From NCBI GenBank assembly GCA_017936925.1, contig JAGBEP010000024.1:59721-123720 (forward strand): a DNA stretch of 64,000 bases, written 5' to 3'. Position numbers and translations under genes: made by a program. Below are positions 9,284 to 19,816 of this stretch, in pieces. How positions within the stretch are numbered: position 1 is the stretch's first letter; every line of letters starts with the position of its first letter. The notes under the pieces were generated by a model that was not told the DNA's origin, did no database searches, and was given only the letters and a program-made list of their open reading frames with translations. The stretch comes from Clostridia bacterium. Lineage in GTDB: Bacteria; Bacillota; Clostridia; TANB77; CAG-508.

Positions 9284-9670
9284 CTATTTTTTATAACTTT
9301 TTATATTGATACCAACTACCCCTCCTATTGAACCGCAAAAAAATGTAACTACTAGCATAATTAATGAATAGACATTAATTTCAAAATTTTTTAACAATAT
9401 ACTAGATATTGCATATAAAATTATAAAATATGTTGTCCCTATTATTCCACCCTTTAATAAACCCTTTTCTTCACTTTTAATATTAACTATTGAAGAAGAA
9501 ATTAATATACTTACACCAGTTATAATTAAAATAGCTGGAGTTACTATTTTTTCTGGTATATTGCTTACTGATAATATTATTCCTAATATATAAAATAATA
9601 TTATTGTTAAAACAAAACTAATTACTATACCAGTAATCAAATTAATCATAAAATTATTTGTTCTTTCCAT
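9284..9670 (-). CDS. TIGR04086-type four-helix membrane protein
   Basis: 128 residues. The ATG at 9670 is preferred over a GTG two codons earlier because AGGAGG lies eight bases upstream of it. Four hydrophobic segments of about 20 residues with a polar N-terminus (MERTNNFMINL) and a short basic tail match the TIGR04086 family of Bacillota membrane proteins, which are often encoded near the sec/yajC region. Function is unknown. It is followed by the HD gene and preceded by the terminator of the WG-repeat gene. Confidence 0.65.
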   Translation of the reverse strand: MERTNNFMINLITGIVISFVLTIILFYILGIILSVSNIPEKIVTPAILIITGVSILISSSIVNIKSEEKGLLKGGIIGTTYFIILYAISSILLKNFEINVYSLIMLVVTFFCGSIGGVVGINIKSYKK

Positions 9671-9706
9671 TCTCACTACCTCCTAAATTTTTATTATGTA
9701 AAAAGC

Positions 9707-9740
9707 AAAACCCTTTCCACATTTATATGAAAAGGGTTTT
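9707..9740 (-). terminator. Intrinsic terminator after the WG-repeat gene
   Basis: A 10-bp inverted repeat (9707-9716 with 9731-9740, AAAACCCTTT/AAAGGGTTTT) with a short T tract on the minus strand just after it. It sits 14 bp past the stop of the WG-repeat gene. Confidence 0.75.
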
Positions 9741-9753
9741 AATTTATGATTAA

Positions 9754-11418
9754 TTATTCTTCATCATTGTTTTCTTCTTCATTTTGATTAGTAATCTCTT
9801 CTGCATTATTCTCTTCTGTATTATTCTCTTCTTCATTATCATCAGATGATGCATTATTTAATTTTTCCAAATTAGCTTGTTCTTCTTCAGCTTTTTCTTT
9901 GTAGTCTTTCTCAGTAAGCGGTTTATGATTTTCAATATATTCTCTAGCTACTGTACTTCCATTAATATATTCTTTCAAAGTTAATAACTCATGATCTAAT
10001 TTGTTAAAATAGTAAGTTGTTTTTCCATTATTCACCATATAATAAATAGCTGTATAATAAGTATTTTGTATTACTTCTCCATCAGTACTTATTAATCCAT
10101 ATGAAGTTATTCCAACAGCATTTTGAGCGCTAAATACTATAGCTGTTAATTCCTCTGATAATGGTACTGTTATAGTAGGCATCGCTCTAGTATCACTAAT
10201 TAGTTTAGCAGGTTCCGCACAACCAATAGAAGTATATTTTGTTGGGATTAAACAATTTCCATCTATATTATACATACCATATAAATTATTTTTAACTACA
10301 GGAATACATTTATCAGCGATTACATATTTACTCTTTAGACCTTGTGCACTATATGTTACAGAATCGTTTAAACCTATTTGATCATATTCAGTAGGTATTA
10401 CTTCTTTTCCATCTGAATTAATAACTCCATATTTTGAGTTTAACTGTACAATATATAATTTCTTTGTAGCATCCATTAATGTTATAGAATCATATTGTAA
10501 TGCAATTGTAGGTTTCTCTTCACCAGGTTTTATCATACCAAACTTGCCGTTACTTGAAATGATAAATTCGCCAATACTTTGAATATATTCTACAGAATCA
10601 TACTTCGCACTAATCAATTCTTCATAATTTCCATTGTTTATTTTAACAACTCCATATTTTTCATTTTTCCCGACAACTGCTAGTCCATCATACAAACCTC
10701 TTTGATTTCTAAAATTAGGAGTTAATGTATATCCTTGACTTGATAAAACTTCAGTATAATTAGCAACCAAATCTTCTATCGTGTATATATAAATCATACT
10801 GCCCTCATTAGCAATTCCCATATTTAACCCCTTAGTTATTGCATCTAAAGGAGCATATAATTTTTCATCAGCAAATTGAATTATATTATCTTCTACAGAA
10901 AATACTTCTTCATCCTCAGTTTCTGCTTCTATGTAAGCCTCTTTCTTCGCTGCACCAACCAACTTTAATTCTGCTTCATATTCTTCTGTTACCTTAATAT
11001 ATTTCGAAATAGTATTTGTATCTTTTATAAAATTAACATACTCTCCGCCATTGTCAATATGACATTTTTCTTTGCTTTCATCTAAAGTATCTGTTTCAGT
11101 ATAAATTCCTTTATTATATTTATAACCAGCCAATGCTGCTAATGATTCAATACAATAATATGTTTTTTGGTCTGGAGCAATAAGAATTATTGGCAAAGAC
11201 TTTCCATTATATTCTATTGAGCTTTGTTGATATACACCTTGCTCTGTAGTAATTTCAGTAGTTTTTGTTTTATATGTTAAGTCTTTATATACAATTTTTG
11301 TTTTTTGAGAATCAATTCCCATCAAAATAAATAACACCACTAAAACTATCACAAATAGTATTACAGTTGCTATAATTCCAGTTAGTAACATCCTTTTCTT
11401 TTGATCTACTTCATTCAT
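9754..11418 (-). CDS. Membrane-anchored WG-repeat protein
   Basis: 554 residues. A cytoplasmic N-terminus (MNEVDQKKRM) is followed by one hydrophobic helix (~11-33), then a large extracellular part. Residues ~225-430 hold WG (KWG) beta repeats, recognised by repeating units such as KYGVVKINNG, KFGMIKPGEE, KYGVINSDGKEVIPTEYD and LYGMYNIDGNCLIPTKYT. The preceding region contains a segment resembling a copper-amine-oxidase-type fold (YAPLDAITKGLN). The C-terminal 50 residues are almost wholly Glu/Asn/Asp. WG repeats form beta solenoids or propellers often used for binding; no enzymatic motif is seen. The gene follows tgt by 16 bp. Confidence 0.75.
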   Translation of the reverse strand: MNEVDQKKRMLLTGIIATVILFVIVLVVLFILMGIDSQKTKIVYKDLTYKTKTTEITTEQGVYQQSSIEYNGKSLPIILIAPDQKTYYCIESLAALAGYKYNKGIYTETDTLDESKEKCHIDNGGEYVNFIKDTNTISKYIKVTEEYEAELKLVGAAKKEAYIEAETEDEEVFSVEDNIIQFADEKLYAPLDAITKGLNMGIANEGSMIYIYTIEDLVANYTEVLSSQGYTLTPNFRNQRGLYDGLAVVGKNEKYGVVKINNGNYEELISAKYDSVEYIQSIGEFIISSNGKFGMIKPGEEKPTIALQYDSITLMDATKKLYIVQLNSKYGVINSDGKEVIPTEYDQIGLNDSVTYSAQGLKSKYVIADKCIPVVKNNLYGMYNIDGNCLIPTKYTSIGCAEPAKLISDTRAMPTITVPLSEELTAIVFSAQNAVGITSYGLISTDGEVIQNTYYTAIYYMVNNGKTTYYFNKLDHELLTLKEYINGSTVAREYIENHKPLTEKDYKEKAEEEQANLEKLNNASSDDNEEENNTEENNAEEITNQNEEENNDEE

Positions 11419-11434
11419 TTCTAAATTCTTCCTC

Positions 11435-12562
<1,128 letters not shown>

Positions 12563-12640
12563 TCAAATTCTCCCCATTTCATCTTAAACAATTATCTTTT
12601 AAAAATCTTTCAACACTTTTTATAATAAATATTCCTTAAT

Positions 12641-13663
12641 TTACATTATAAACATAGCATCTCCAAAACTAAAAAATCTATATTTTTCTTTTACCGCTTC
12701 ATTATAAGCTTTCAAAATAAATTCTCTACCCGCTAAAGCTGATACCAACATTAATAATGTTGATTGTGGTAAATGAAAATTAGTTATTAAAGCATCTAAA
12801 CATTTAAACTTATATCCCGGATATATAAAGATTTTTGTATCTCCTTCTGTCTCCTTAACTAATCCGTTTTCATCTGCAATCGATTCTAAAACTCTGCATG
12901 ATGTTGTTCCAACAGCTATGACTCTTTTTCCTTTTCTTTTAGCATTGTTTATTTTTTCAGCATCCTCGTTCTTAATATAAAAATGTTCTGTATGCATATC
13001 ATGCTTTTCTACTTCATCTTCTTTTACTGGTCTGAAAGTCCCTATACCAACATGTAGTGTAACATTAGCTATTTCAACACCTTTTTCCTTTATTTTATCC
13101 AACAATTCATTTGTAAAATGAAGTCCAGCTGTAGGAGCAGCTGCAGAACCTTCAAATTTTGCATAAACCGTTTGGTATCTATCCTTTTCTTTTAATGTTT
13201 CATGAATATATGGTGGTAATGGCATCAAACCAATCTGATCTAATATTTCATTAAATATTCCATTATAATTAAATTTAACCTTTCTTGTTCCGCCTGGCAT
13301 TATATCTAAAATTTCAGCTTCTAAAATTCCATCTCCAAATATTACTTTTGTTCCTATATGTAACTTATTTCCAGGTCTAACTATTGACTCCCATATATCT
13401 CCTTCTATATTATTAAGCAATAAAAATTCAACATTTGCACCAGTTTCTTTTTTACCATAAAGTCTAGCGGGAATAACTTTAGTATTATTTCTTACTAAAC
13501 AATCACCTGGCTCTAAATAATCTATTATATCCTTAAATACCTTATGTTCAATTTTTTCTAATTTTCTATCTAGTACCATAAGTCTTGATTCATCCCTATT
13601 TTTTATCGGTACTTGTGCAATTAATTTCTCTGGTAATTCATAATTAAAATCTGATACTTTCAA
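12641..13663 (-). CDS. queA: S-adenosylmethionine:tRNA ribosyltransferase-isomerase
   Basis: 340 residues. The start is TTG at 13663 (frame [19 protein letters not shown]), supported by GAGGAAGT upstream and by the conserved N-terminus of the family. Further signatures: [36 protein letters not shown], and [18 protein letters not shown] near the C-terminus. It converts preQ1 in tRNA to epoxyqueuosine and pairs with tgt 80 bp downstream on the same strand. Confidence 0.96.
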   Translation of the reverse strand: MKVSDFNYELPEKLIAQVPIKNRDESRLMVLDRKLEKIEHKVFKDIIDYLEPGDCLVRNNTKVIPARLYGKKETGANVEFLLLNNIEGDIWESIVRPGNKLHIGTKVIFGDGILEAEILDIMPGGTRKVKFNYNGIFNEILDQIGLMPLPPYIHETLKEKDRYQTVYAKFEGSAAAPTAGLHFTNELLDKIKEKGVEIANVTLHVGIGTFRPVKEDEVEKHDMHTEHFYIKNEDAEKINNAKRKGKRVIAVGTTSCRVLESIADENGLVKETEGDTKIFIYPGYKFKCLDALITNFHLPQSTLLMLVSALAGREFILKAYNEAVKEKYRFFSFGDAMFIM

Positions 13664-13681
13664 AATTTTACTTCCTCTCTA

Positions 13682-15046
13682 CTAGTCACTTGTTATAGTT
13701 ATATAATTTGTTTGGTTTAACTCGCCATTTTTTTCCTTGTTTATCATAGTTTTTATATTATCAATAATCTGTTTGATAATTTCTATTGGATTATTTGGAT
13801 TATTTTCAAATTCAATTTCCTCAGCATAATCAAAGTTGCTTTCGTGTACAGGTTTCATTATATACACACTACTATCTAATCCTGTCTTTCCCGCAGTACT
13901 AGCAATATTACATTTCATATAATCCTCATACCATTGCTTCAAACCAGCTTTAGCCTGAGATTCATAACCAAATTTTTCGTTATCATGTAGTGCTGGAAAA
14001 ACAAATTCTTTCTCATTTAAATTTCTCTCTAAAGAATGTAAAAACTCATGTATAAATACTTCTTCTGGAAATATATCATTTCTAATATCATACTTATACA
14101 TTGTACTATTTTTTAAATCATTTGGCATCCTAATATCTGAAAATCCTATATTATCATATCTCATACTTCCAAGTCCTATCCACTCATTAACAGGAATTCC
14201 ATCAAAAGCATCCCCCATTCTTATTCCAACAAATATATGATCATATTCATCAGCCTTAACATATTCATCAATTAATGGTTTTACATCTTTTGAAGAAACA
14301 TAATAATAATTTTCCTCATCATATGATAATGTTTTTATAGGATCCGTAATTTCTATTACATCATATGTAACAGTCATTGCACCGCCTGAAAGAGATTTAC
14401 ATGAGTCTGCAAATCTTTGTACGTTTGATTTTAATAAAGTTTTATCTTCATCAGTCAAAGAATATGTATAAGACTTTCCATTTAACTCTACATCGATACT
14501 ATCCATCAAAAAACATACTACATTCCAATTAGTTGTTGTATCTTTCACACCTTTTTCTACATGAATATCAGAAAACCAAGCTTTCCCTTTTGAATATCCA
14601 TCATATCCACCAAGTCGAAAACTTATATCTAAAGTTTCACTATTTTTACTATCGACTAATAGAGTAACTTGTTGCCAATCTGTTGTTCCTTGAATTGGAA
14701 TAGTTTGCTCTGATGTTCCCATAATACTTATGCATGCACCAGCAGTTTCAGGAATATCACTTTCTACATTTTCGGTTTTTATCATACAAGTTACTTTATA
14801 TGGAGTATCTTTTTCAACATCTATTGTTTTGAAAAACAATGAATCATTATAATCCTTATTTTCTATGCAATAACTTTTTTTGCCATTATACTTTTCATTC
14901 AAATCTCTATAAAAAGATGTTTCACTGTTTTTTTCATGAGCCTTCATAAAATCATTAAAATAAAATCTATTATATATAACTACCACAGTCATAATTAACA
15001 AGATTATTAATATTATACTTATAATCCTTCCTACTACTTTTCCCAT
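13682..15046 (-). CDS. Membrane-anchored protein with HExxH metallopeptidase-like motif
   Basis: 454 residues of an unrecognised family. One N-terminal helix (~6-25) anchors an extracellular protein. Residues ~30-165 look like a carbohydrate-binding-module-type beta sandwich (SLFFKTIDVEKDTPYKVTCMIKTE motif, WQQVTLLVDS, AWFSDIHVEKG). The second half includes EEVFIHEFLHSLERNL, an HExxH zinc site (HEFLH) followed by possible third ligands, typical of zincin metallopeptidases. The gene overlaps the end of coaE by 13 bp and ends 19 bp before the queA start. A GGAGGAG lies about 14 bases before the ATG. Alternative: a non-proteolytic surface protein that keeps the zincin fold. Confidence 0.7.
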   Translation of the reverse strand: MGKVVGRIISIILIILLIMTVVVIYNRFYFNDFMKAHEKNSETSFYRDLNEKYNGKKSYCIENKDYNDSLFFKTIDVEKDTPYKVTCMIKTENVESDIPETAGACISIMGTSEQTIPIQGTTDWQQVTLLVDSKNSETLDISFRLGGYDGYSKGKAWFSDIHVEKGVKDTTTNWNVVCFLMDSIDVELNGKSYTYSLTDEDKTLLKSNVQRFADSCKSLSGGAMTVTYDVIEITDPIKTLSYDEENYYYVSSKDVKPLIDEYVKADEYDHIFVGIRMGDAFDGIPVNEWIGLGSMRYDNIGFSDIRMPNDLKNSTMYKYDIRNDIFPEEVFIHEFLHSLERNLNEKEFVFPALHDNEKFGYESQAKAGLKQWYEDYMKCNIASTAGKTGLDSSVYIMKPVHESNFDYAEEIEFENNPNNPIEIIKQIIDNIKTMINKEKNGELNQTNYITITSD

Positions 15047-15639
15047 ATTTTATCTATTATCTCCTCCAAAGATTTTTCTAATTTCTCTAAGCTTCCATCA
15101 TTATAAATTACAAAATCAGCTTTACTAACAAAAAACTCATTATTATTTTGTATCTCTAATCTTTTTTTAGCTAATTCTTCTGAAATATTATCTCTTCGGC
15201 AGATTCTTGATACTTTTTCCTTATCTTCAGCTACTACTGCTATAACATAATCACATATCTTTTCCATCTTAGCTTCATATAGTAATGGCACATCTATTCC
15301 TAAATATTCATATTGAGAACTTTTCAATAATTCGCCAATTTGCTTATTTATATCATCTACAACATATTTAAATGTTAACTTATTCAATGCTCTTTTCTTT
15401 TCTCTATCACTATAAATAATACTCGCAATCTTCTTTCTATTAAGTTGTTTATTCTCTTGCAATGTAGATTTTCCGAATAATTTTACCATCTCTTTGTAAT
15501 ATTCTGAAGTTATATCTGTACTTAACTTTTTAGCAACAGCATCCGCATCAATTATAGAAGCATTATAATTGTTTTTTAATATGGTACTTAATGTTGTTTT
15601 TCCAGCTCCAGAAGGTCCTGTTATTCCTATTATTTTCAT
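15034..15639 (-). CDS. coaE: Dephospho-CoA kinase
   Basis: 201 residues with the P-loop GITGPSGAGKTTLS at the N-terminus, IDADAVAKKL (conserved DxD substrate-binding region), and IGIDVPLLYEAKME-type core (DVPLLYE). It phosphorylates dephospho-CoA in the last step of coenzyme A synthesis. AAGGAG lies eight bases before the ATG. Its 3' end overlaps the HExxH gene; rnhA lies 11 bp upstream. Confidence 0.93.
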   Translation of the reverse strand: MKIIGITGPSGAGKTTLSTILKNNYNASIIDADAVAKKLSTDITSEYYKEMVKLFGKSTLQENKQLNRKKIASIIYSDREKKRALNKLTFKYVVDDINKQIGELLKSSQYEYLGIDVPLLYEAKMEKICDYVIAVVAEDKEKVSRICRRDNISEELAKKRLEIQNNNEFFVSKADFVIYNDGSLEKLEKSLEEIIDKIWEK

Positions 15640-15650
15640 TTCAAGTCTCC

Positions 15651-16085
15651 TTATAATTTAGTTATAGCATTTCTAGCTAGTTCATCACATCTATTATTAA
15701 ATTCATTATCACTATGTCCTTTTACCTTTATAAATTCAACTTTATGTATCTTAAATAACGAATATAACTCTTCCCATAATTCTTGATTTTTAACTGGTTT
15801 TTTATCAGCTGTTTTCCAATTATTTCTCTTCCAGTTATAAATCCAACCATTATTAAAAGCATTTACTACATAAGCACTATCACTATATAGTTTCACATCA
15901 CATGGAAATTTTAATAACTTTAAAGCCTCAATAACTGCAGTCATTTCCATTATATTATTTGTAGTATCTGGACTTCCTCCAAATATTTCTTTTTTATTTC
16001 CTTTATACATTAAAATAGAGCCCCAGCCTCCTGGACCTGGATTTCCTGAGCAAGCTCCATCTGTATATATTATTACTTCTTCCAT
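15651..16085 (-). CDS. rnhA: Ribonuclease HI
   Basis: 144 residues from ATG 16085; the frame is open for nine more codons, but the family begins at [20 protein letters not shown] and a GAAAGG site precedes this ATG. Catalytic carboxylates are in place: Asp in YTDGACS, Glu in [13 protein letters not shown], Asp in LYSDSAYVV, and Asp in NNRCDELAR; His of [10 protein letters not shown] is also present. It cleaves RNA in RNA/DNA hybrids. It is the first gene of the minus-strand operon, divergent from tmcAL. Confidence 0.95.
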   Translation of the reverse strand: MEEVIIYTDGACSGNPGPGGWGSILMYKGNKKEIFGGSPDTTNNIMEMTAVIEALKLLKFPCDVKLYSDSAYVVNAFNNGWIYNWKRNNWKTADKKPVKNQELWEELYSLFKIHKVEFIKVKGHSDNEFNNRCDELARNAITKL

Positions 16086-16255
16086 ATTTACCTTTCTCGA
16101 TAATAAACACAATAATTATCTTTTTAAAAAGTTCACTAAAGTTTGCGATTTAGCTAGATATATGGTATTATAACAATAATTGATTGATTATACAATATTT
16201 ACATAGCAAATTTTATTTTTATAATTTACATTATTTATAAGGAGTTTTCGATAAC

Positions 16256-17452
16256 ATGATTTCTGAAAAAATATTAACAATAATATCTGAATACAATCCC
16301 TTACATTTTGGACATATTTATCATCTAGAAGAATCTATAAAAAAAACTAATCCTTCTATTAAAATTGCAATTATTTCAGGAAATTTTGTACAACGTGGTG
16401 AACCTGCTATATTAAATAAATGGGAACGTGCTAAAATTGCTTTAGAAGCTGGATTTGATTTAGTAATAGAACTTCCATGTATTTATGCTATTTCAAGTGC
16501 CGAAAATTTTGCAAATGGTGCAATAAAAATTGCAAATCAACTTAATAGCTCTTACATCTCTTTTGGAAGTGAATGTGGAGATTTAAAAAAGCTTCAAACT
16601 ATCTCTTCTTTAATTAATAAAAACGAAAAACAATATTCATGTTCCGTAAAAAATAAAATTTCAAAAGGTTTTTCATATCCTAAAGCTCAGGAATTAGTCA
16701 TTTCTGATTTATTTGGTAACGAATTTGCAAATATATGCAAATCAAATAATATATTAGGACTGGAATATTTAAAATCATTATCTAAAATAAATTCAAATAT
16801 TATTCCAATCACAGTAAAACGCAATAATGCTAATAAGCTTTCATCCTCAGAAATAAGAAAAAGCTTAAGAGCTAATAATCTAACTAATCTTGAAAAAACA
16901 AAATCTTTACCAGAGTTTGTTTTAAAAACATTAAAAGAAAATATTAACAATGGAAATTTAGTTTTCTCTTTAAAATCTTTTGAAAAAGAATTATTTTATA
17001 AGTTAAGAACTACCAATATAGAAACTATTAAAAGCACACCAGACATTCCTGAAAATATGATTAGCAACTTAAAAAAATATTCTGAAAATACAAATTCACT
17101 AGAAATACTTATACAATCTTTAAAAAACAAAAGCATTACTCAAGCTCGTATTCAAAGGATCTTGCTTTACATTTTACTTGGAATAACAAAAAAAGATATG
17201 GAAATTTCAAAATCTACTAATCCTTACATTAGAGTTTTAGCTATGAATAAAAATGGTAAAAAAATTCTATCCTCAATCTCGCCATTAGCAAATGTCATCA
17301 CATCAGTGAAAGATTTTGAATCAAAATGTAGTAATCAAGATTTATTAAGAATACTCGCAATAGATAAACAAGCAACAAATATTTATACTTTAGCTTACCA
17401 AAACAATTCTAAATCAAATTTAGATTATACTACAAAAATAATTACAAAATAA
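16256..17452 (+). CDS. tmcAL: tRNA(Met) cytidine acetate ligase
   Basis: 398 residues of the YlbM/TmcAL family. The N-terminal nucleotidyltransferase has SEYNPLHFGHIYHL (a HIGH motif), followed by SGNFVQRGEPAILNKWERAKIAL and DLVIELPCIYAISSAENFA; SSSEIRKSL is the later phosphate motif. TmcAL makes acetyl-adenylate and forms N4-acetylcytidine at the wobble position of elongator tRNA-Met. AAGGAG at 16239-16244 precedes the ATG. The gene starts a plus-strand unit with the pseudouridine synthase, divergent from rnhA. Confidence 0.93.
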   Translation: MISEKILTIISEYNPLHFGHIYHLEESIKKTNPSIKIAIISGNFVQRGEPAILNKWERAKIALEAGFDLVIELPCIYAISSAENFANGAIKIANQLNSSYISFGSECGDLKKLQTISSLINKNEKQYSCSVKNKISKGFSYPKAQELVISDLFGNEFANICKSNNILGLEYLKSLSKINSNIIPITVKRNNANKLSSSEIRKSLRANNLTNLEKTKSLPEFVLKTLKENINNGNLVFSLKSFEKELFYKLRTTNIETIKSTPDIPENMISNLKKYSENTNSLEILIQSLKNKSITQARIQRILLYILLGITKKDMEISKSTNPYIRVLAMNKNGKKILSSISPLANVITSVKDFESKCSNQDLLRILAIDKQATNIYTLAYQNNSKSNLDYTTKIITK

Positions 17453-17483
17453 AATTGATAATTTTTATTTGAAAGGATTTTTT

Positions 17484-18338
17484 ATGCAAAAACTAATTGT
17501 AGAATCAAAATTTAATAATAAAAAGCTTAGTCATTTTCTCTATTCACATTTTAATGGATTAACATCATCTACCTTTTATAAAGCCCTTAGAAAAAAAGAT
17601 ATTAGAATCAATAATATAAGAATCAATGAAGATAAAATCATTCATGAATTTGACACAATTACAATTTATATCATCGATGATTTACTTTATAAAAATTTTG
17701 ATATAAAAACAATTTTTGAAGATGATAATATTTTAGTTGTTTATAAACCCTCTGAACTAGAAGTTGTTAATGAATCTTCAGAAGATTCTCTTACTAAGAT
17801 TTTATCTAAAAGATATTCATACATAAAACCATGTCATAGAATAGATAGAAATACAACAGGACTCGTACTATTTGCCAAAAATGAAGAATCGTTAAATATC
17901 CTTTTAGAAAAATTCAAAAATAAAGAAATTAAAAAATATTATCATTGTACAGTATTAGGAAAAATGCCTAAAAAAGAAGAACTTCTAAAAGCATATCTTT
18001 TCAAAGATAATAAAAAATCTCTAGTCTATATTTCTGATGTTCCGAAAAAAGGTTATCTTGAAATACAAACTAAATATAGTGTTATTTCTGAAAACAAATC
18101 TAATGGTACTTCTAATTTAGAAGTTGAACTTATTACTGGTAGAACTCATCAAATTAGAGCTCATTTAGCCCATATTGGTCATCCAATTTTAGGTGACGGC
18201 AAATATGGTATCAACGAAATAAACAAAAAATTTAAAGTTAAATATCAAGCATTAGAAGATTATAAATTAACTTTCAATTTCTTATCTGATGCCGGATTAC
18301 TAAACTATTTAAAAGGAAAAGTTATATGTAAGAAATAA
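17484..18338 (+). CDS. RluA-family 23S rRNA/tRNA pseudouridine synthase
   Basis: 284 residues from ATG 17484; a TTG 15 bases earlier also opens the frame, but GAAAGGA lies just six bases before the ATG. An N-terminal S4-like domain (SHFLYSHFNGLTSSTFYKAL, KDIRINN) precedes the catalytic domain. Signatures: IIFEDDNILVVYKPSELEV-type core, HRIDRNTTGLVLFAKN with the catalytic Asp, and ELITGRTHQIRAHLAHIGHPILGDGKYG. Member of the RluA/RluC/RluD group; the exact uridine target is not determinable. It is followed by a strong bidirectional terminator. Confidence 0.9.
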   Translation: MQKLIVESKFNNKKLSHFLYSHFNGLTSSTFYKALRKKDIRINNIRINEDKIIHEFDTITIYIIDDLLYKNFDIKTIFEDDNILVVYKPSELEVVNESSEDSLTKILSKRYSYIKPCHRIDRNTTGLVLFAKNEESLNILLEKFKNKEIKKYYHCTVLGKMPKKEELLKAYLFKDNKKSLVYISDVPKKGYLEIQTKYSVISENKSNGTSNLEVELITGRTHQIRAHLAHIGHPILGDGKYGINEINKKFKVKYQALEDYKLTFNFLSDAGLLNYLKGKVICKK

Positions 18339-18342
18339 ATAT

Positions 18343-18376
18343 AAAAAAAGCGCTGTTATAAAAACAACGCTTTTTT
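18343..18376 (+). terminator. Bidirectional terminator between converging genes
   Basis: AAAAAAGCG-c-TGTT and AACA-ACGCTTTTTT form a 13-14 bp stem with one mismatch and A/T tracts on both sides. It ends the tmcAL/RluA unit on the plus strand and can serve the converging minus-strand oapA-like gene (stop at 18424). Confidence 0.85.
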
Positions 18377-18423
18377 ATCATAAGTATATATTTCAAAGTT
18401 AAGTATTATTACTAAATTATCTT

Positions 18424-18966
18424 CTATTTTTCAAATACACTTAGTAGCTTTGATACTGCATAAATAATCGTAGTACATTTATTTTTAGCAAAAGATTTAC
18501 CTAACGCCTTTCCTCCAACTGTTAAAGAAGCTACTAAAGCACTCATTATAAACTGTATATCAAAGCTAAGCCCCAAACTTTGTGTAATTTTAAGTGTTAA
18601 CATAGCACTAATAGCACCACTAAGTACACCACAAATATCTCCTATAACGTCATTACATATATTAGAAACTTTAGGTGCTGACCTAATTAACTTTATTGCA
18701 GTTTTAGCACCTTTTACTTTTTTAGAAGCCATTGCATGAAATTCCCCTTCTGTAGCACATGTTATAGCAACACCAATTATATCAAAAAGAACACCCAACA
18801 CAATTACAGCAATCAATACAATTAAAGCCGGAACCACGTTTAAACCGTTTATACTAGTTGTAGATATATAAGAAAATATCATTGATAATATAAATGTTAC
18901 TACAAATATTGTAAAAAACCATTTTATTGCTTCTGTTTTTGGATTTTTTTCTTTCTTTTCTTTCAT
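18424..18966 (-). CDS. OapA-like four-helix membrane protein (OLE RNA-associated)
   Basis: 180 residues. A highly charged N-terminus (MKEKKEKNPKTEAIKWF) is followed by about four membrane segments (~17-35, 45-70, ~115-130, ~140-155). A polar middle carries CATEGEFHAMASKKVKGAKT, KLIRSAPKVSNICNDVIGDICGVLSG. This layout resembles the DUF21/CNNM-like membrane part seen in OLE-associated protein OapA, a ~20 kDa membrane protein that binds OLE RNA and localises it to the membrane. The decisive context is the ~630-nt structured RNA locus directly upstream on the same strand. AGAGAGGAAAACG precedes the ATG. The function call is an inference from context plus remembered family features. Confidence 0.6.
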   Translation of the reverse strand: MKEKKEKNPKTEAIKWFFTIFVVTFILSMIFSYISTTSINGLNVVPALIVLIAVIVLGVLFDIIGVAITCATEGEFHAMASKKVKGAKTAIKLIRSAPKVSNICNDVIGDICGVLSGAISAMLTLKITQSLGLSFDIQFIMSALVASLTVGGKALGKSFAKNKCTTIIYAVSKLLSVFEK

Positions 18967-19048
18967 TCGTTTTCCTCTCTTTTTTCTTTTTGTTTTTTTT
19001 GCATTTTAACATATCAATTTTTATATGTCAAAACCTCTGTAATTGAAT

Positions 19049-19676
19049 AAAGAATTTATCAAAATAAGCACTTTCACTTAATTTAATAAATTCTTTTTTA
19101 AATAATCACGTTTATAAGATGGTAGAAATTTAAGTAAATTTTACGGTATAGGTCTAGCAGAATTTCTCTACTTCTTACTAAACATTACTATTTAGCTGTT
19201 TCCATTTAAAAGAAGTATTCCTTAAAAGTTTCGGAAAGCTAGATCGCCACTAAAGTCCGTACCTTAATCCCTAAATTTCCATGCTTCTTGATTGAAACAA
19301 ACATTCTAGAAGTTTTCCTTAATATGCTAATTACTATTATTAGTCTCTTTTGCAGTAATGATTTCATAGTCTCAAATCAATTAACGTGGCCGCGTTAATT
19401 GCCTATGAGTAGCGACTAATCCCAAGATTACCACTCAAGACAGATTCTTTGTATATAGAAAAACACAACTTAGATTAATATCACGCTGTAATTGGTGATA
19501 ACGAAAACAGGATTACCAATATATGCCATTATATCTTCTCCTATTTTCTTTACTTCCCATACCCACGCAAAACTGGCATTTTGCGCATAACATAAGAAAC
19601 TTATATCTAATAAATCATGTGTGGATTTTTAGCCCCACCTTCATAATAGATAGCACAACTAGAATAATGCACCATC
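19049..19676 (-). ncRNA. Large structured ncRNA, probable OLE RNA
   Basis: This 850-bp gap (18967-19816) has no credible ORF but shows RNA-gene features. A near-consensus promoter (TTGCCA-N17-TATAAT) predicts a minus-strand start near 19676. Inside are stable hairpins: 19565-19586 (8 bp, ACGCAAAA/TTTTGCGC), 19378-19401 (CAATTAACG/CGTTAATTG with a GGCC-containing loop), a TTGGT/ACCAA stem near 19490-19525, a GTGG/CCAC closing stem near 19620-19640, and GGTCTAGC (19151) pairing at a distance with GCTAGATC (19238). It is less AT-rich than other gaps. An 11-bp repeat at 19049-19059/19086-19096 may mark the 3' end. Motifs of RNase P, tmRNA and SRP RNA were sought and not found. Size (~630 nt) and position upstream of a membrane protein fit OLE RNA (Rfam RF01071). 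The 3' boundary is uncertain. Confidence 0.7.
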
Positions 19677-19683
19677 GAAATTA

Positions 19684-19712
19684 ATTATAGCAAAACTTAA
19701 AAAAAATGGCAA
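19684..19712 (-). promoter_or_regulatory. Sigma-A-type promoter of the large ncRNA
   Basis: Read on the minus strand: -35 TTGCCA (19707-19712), 17-bp spacer, -10 TATAAT (19684-19689). This is one of the best promoters in the window and points into the non-coding structured region. Predicted start near 19676. Confidence 0.8.
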
Positions 19713-19816
19713 ATTGATAAATAAAAGTTTTAAGTTTGTTTTTATCAAATTTGCCGAAATTTCATTTTTTATTATTCGTTTTTTCTAAGTTTATCTCTTT
19801 CTTTCTCTGTTTTTCT

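Noticed and set aside
18967..19816. RNase P RNA, tmRNA or SRP RNA in the long non-coding gap
   Set aside because: None of the conserved cores (RNase P P4 sequence, tmRNA acceptor region and tag frame, SRP domain IV) is visible on either strand.
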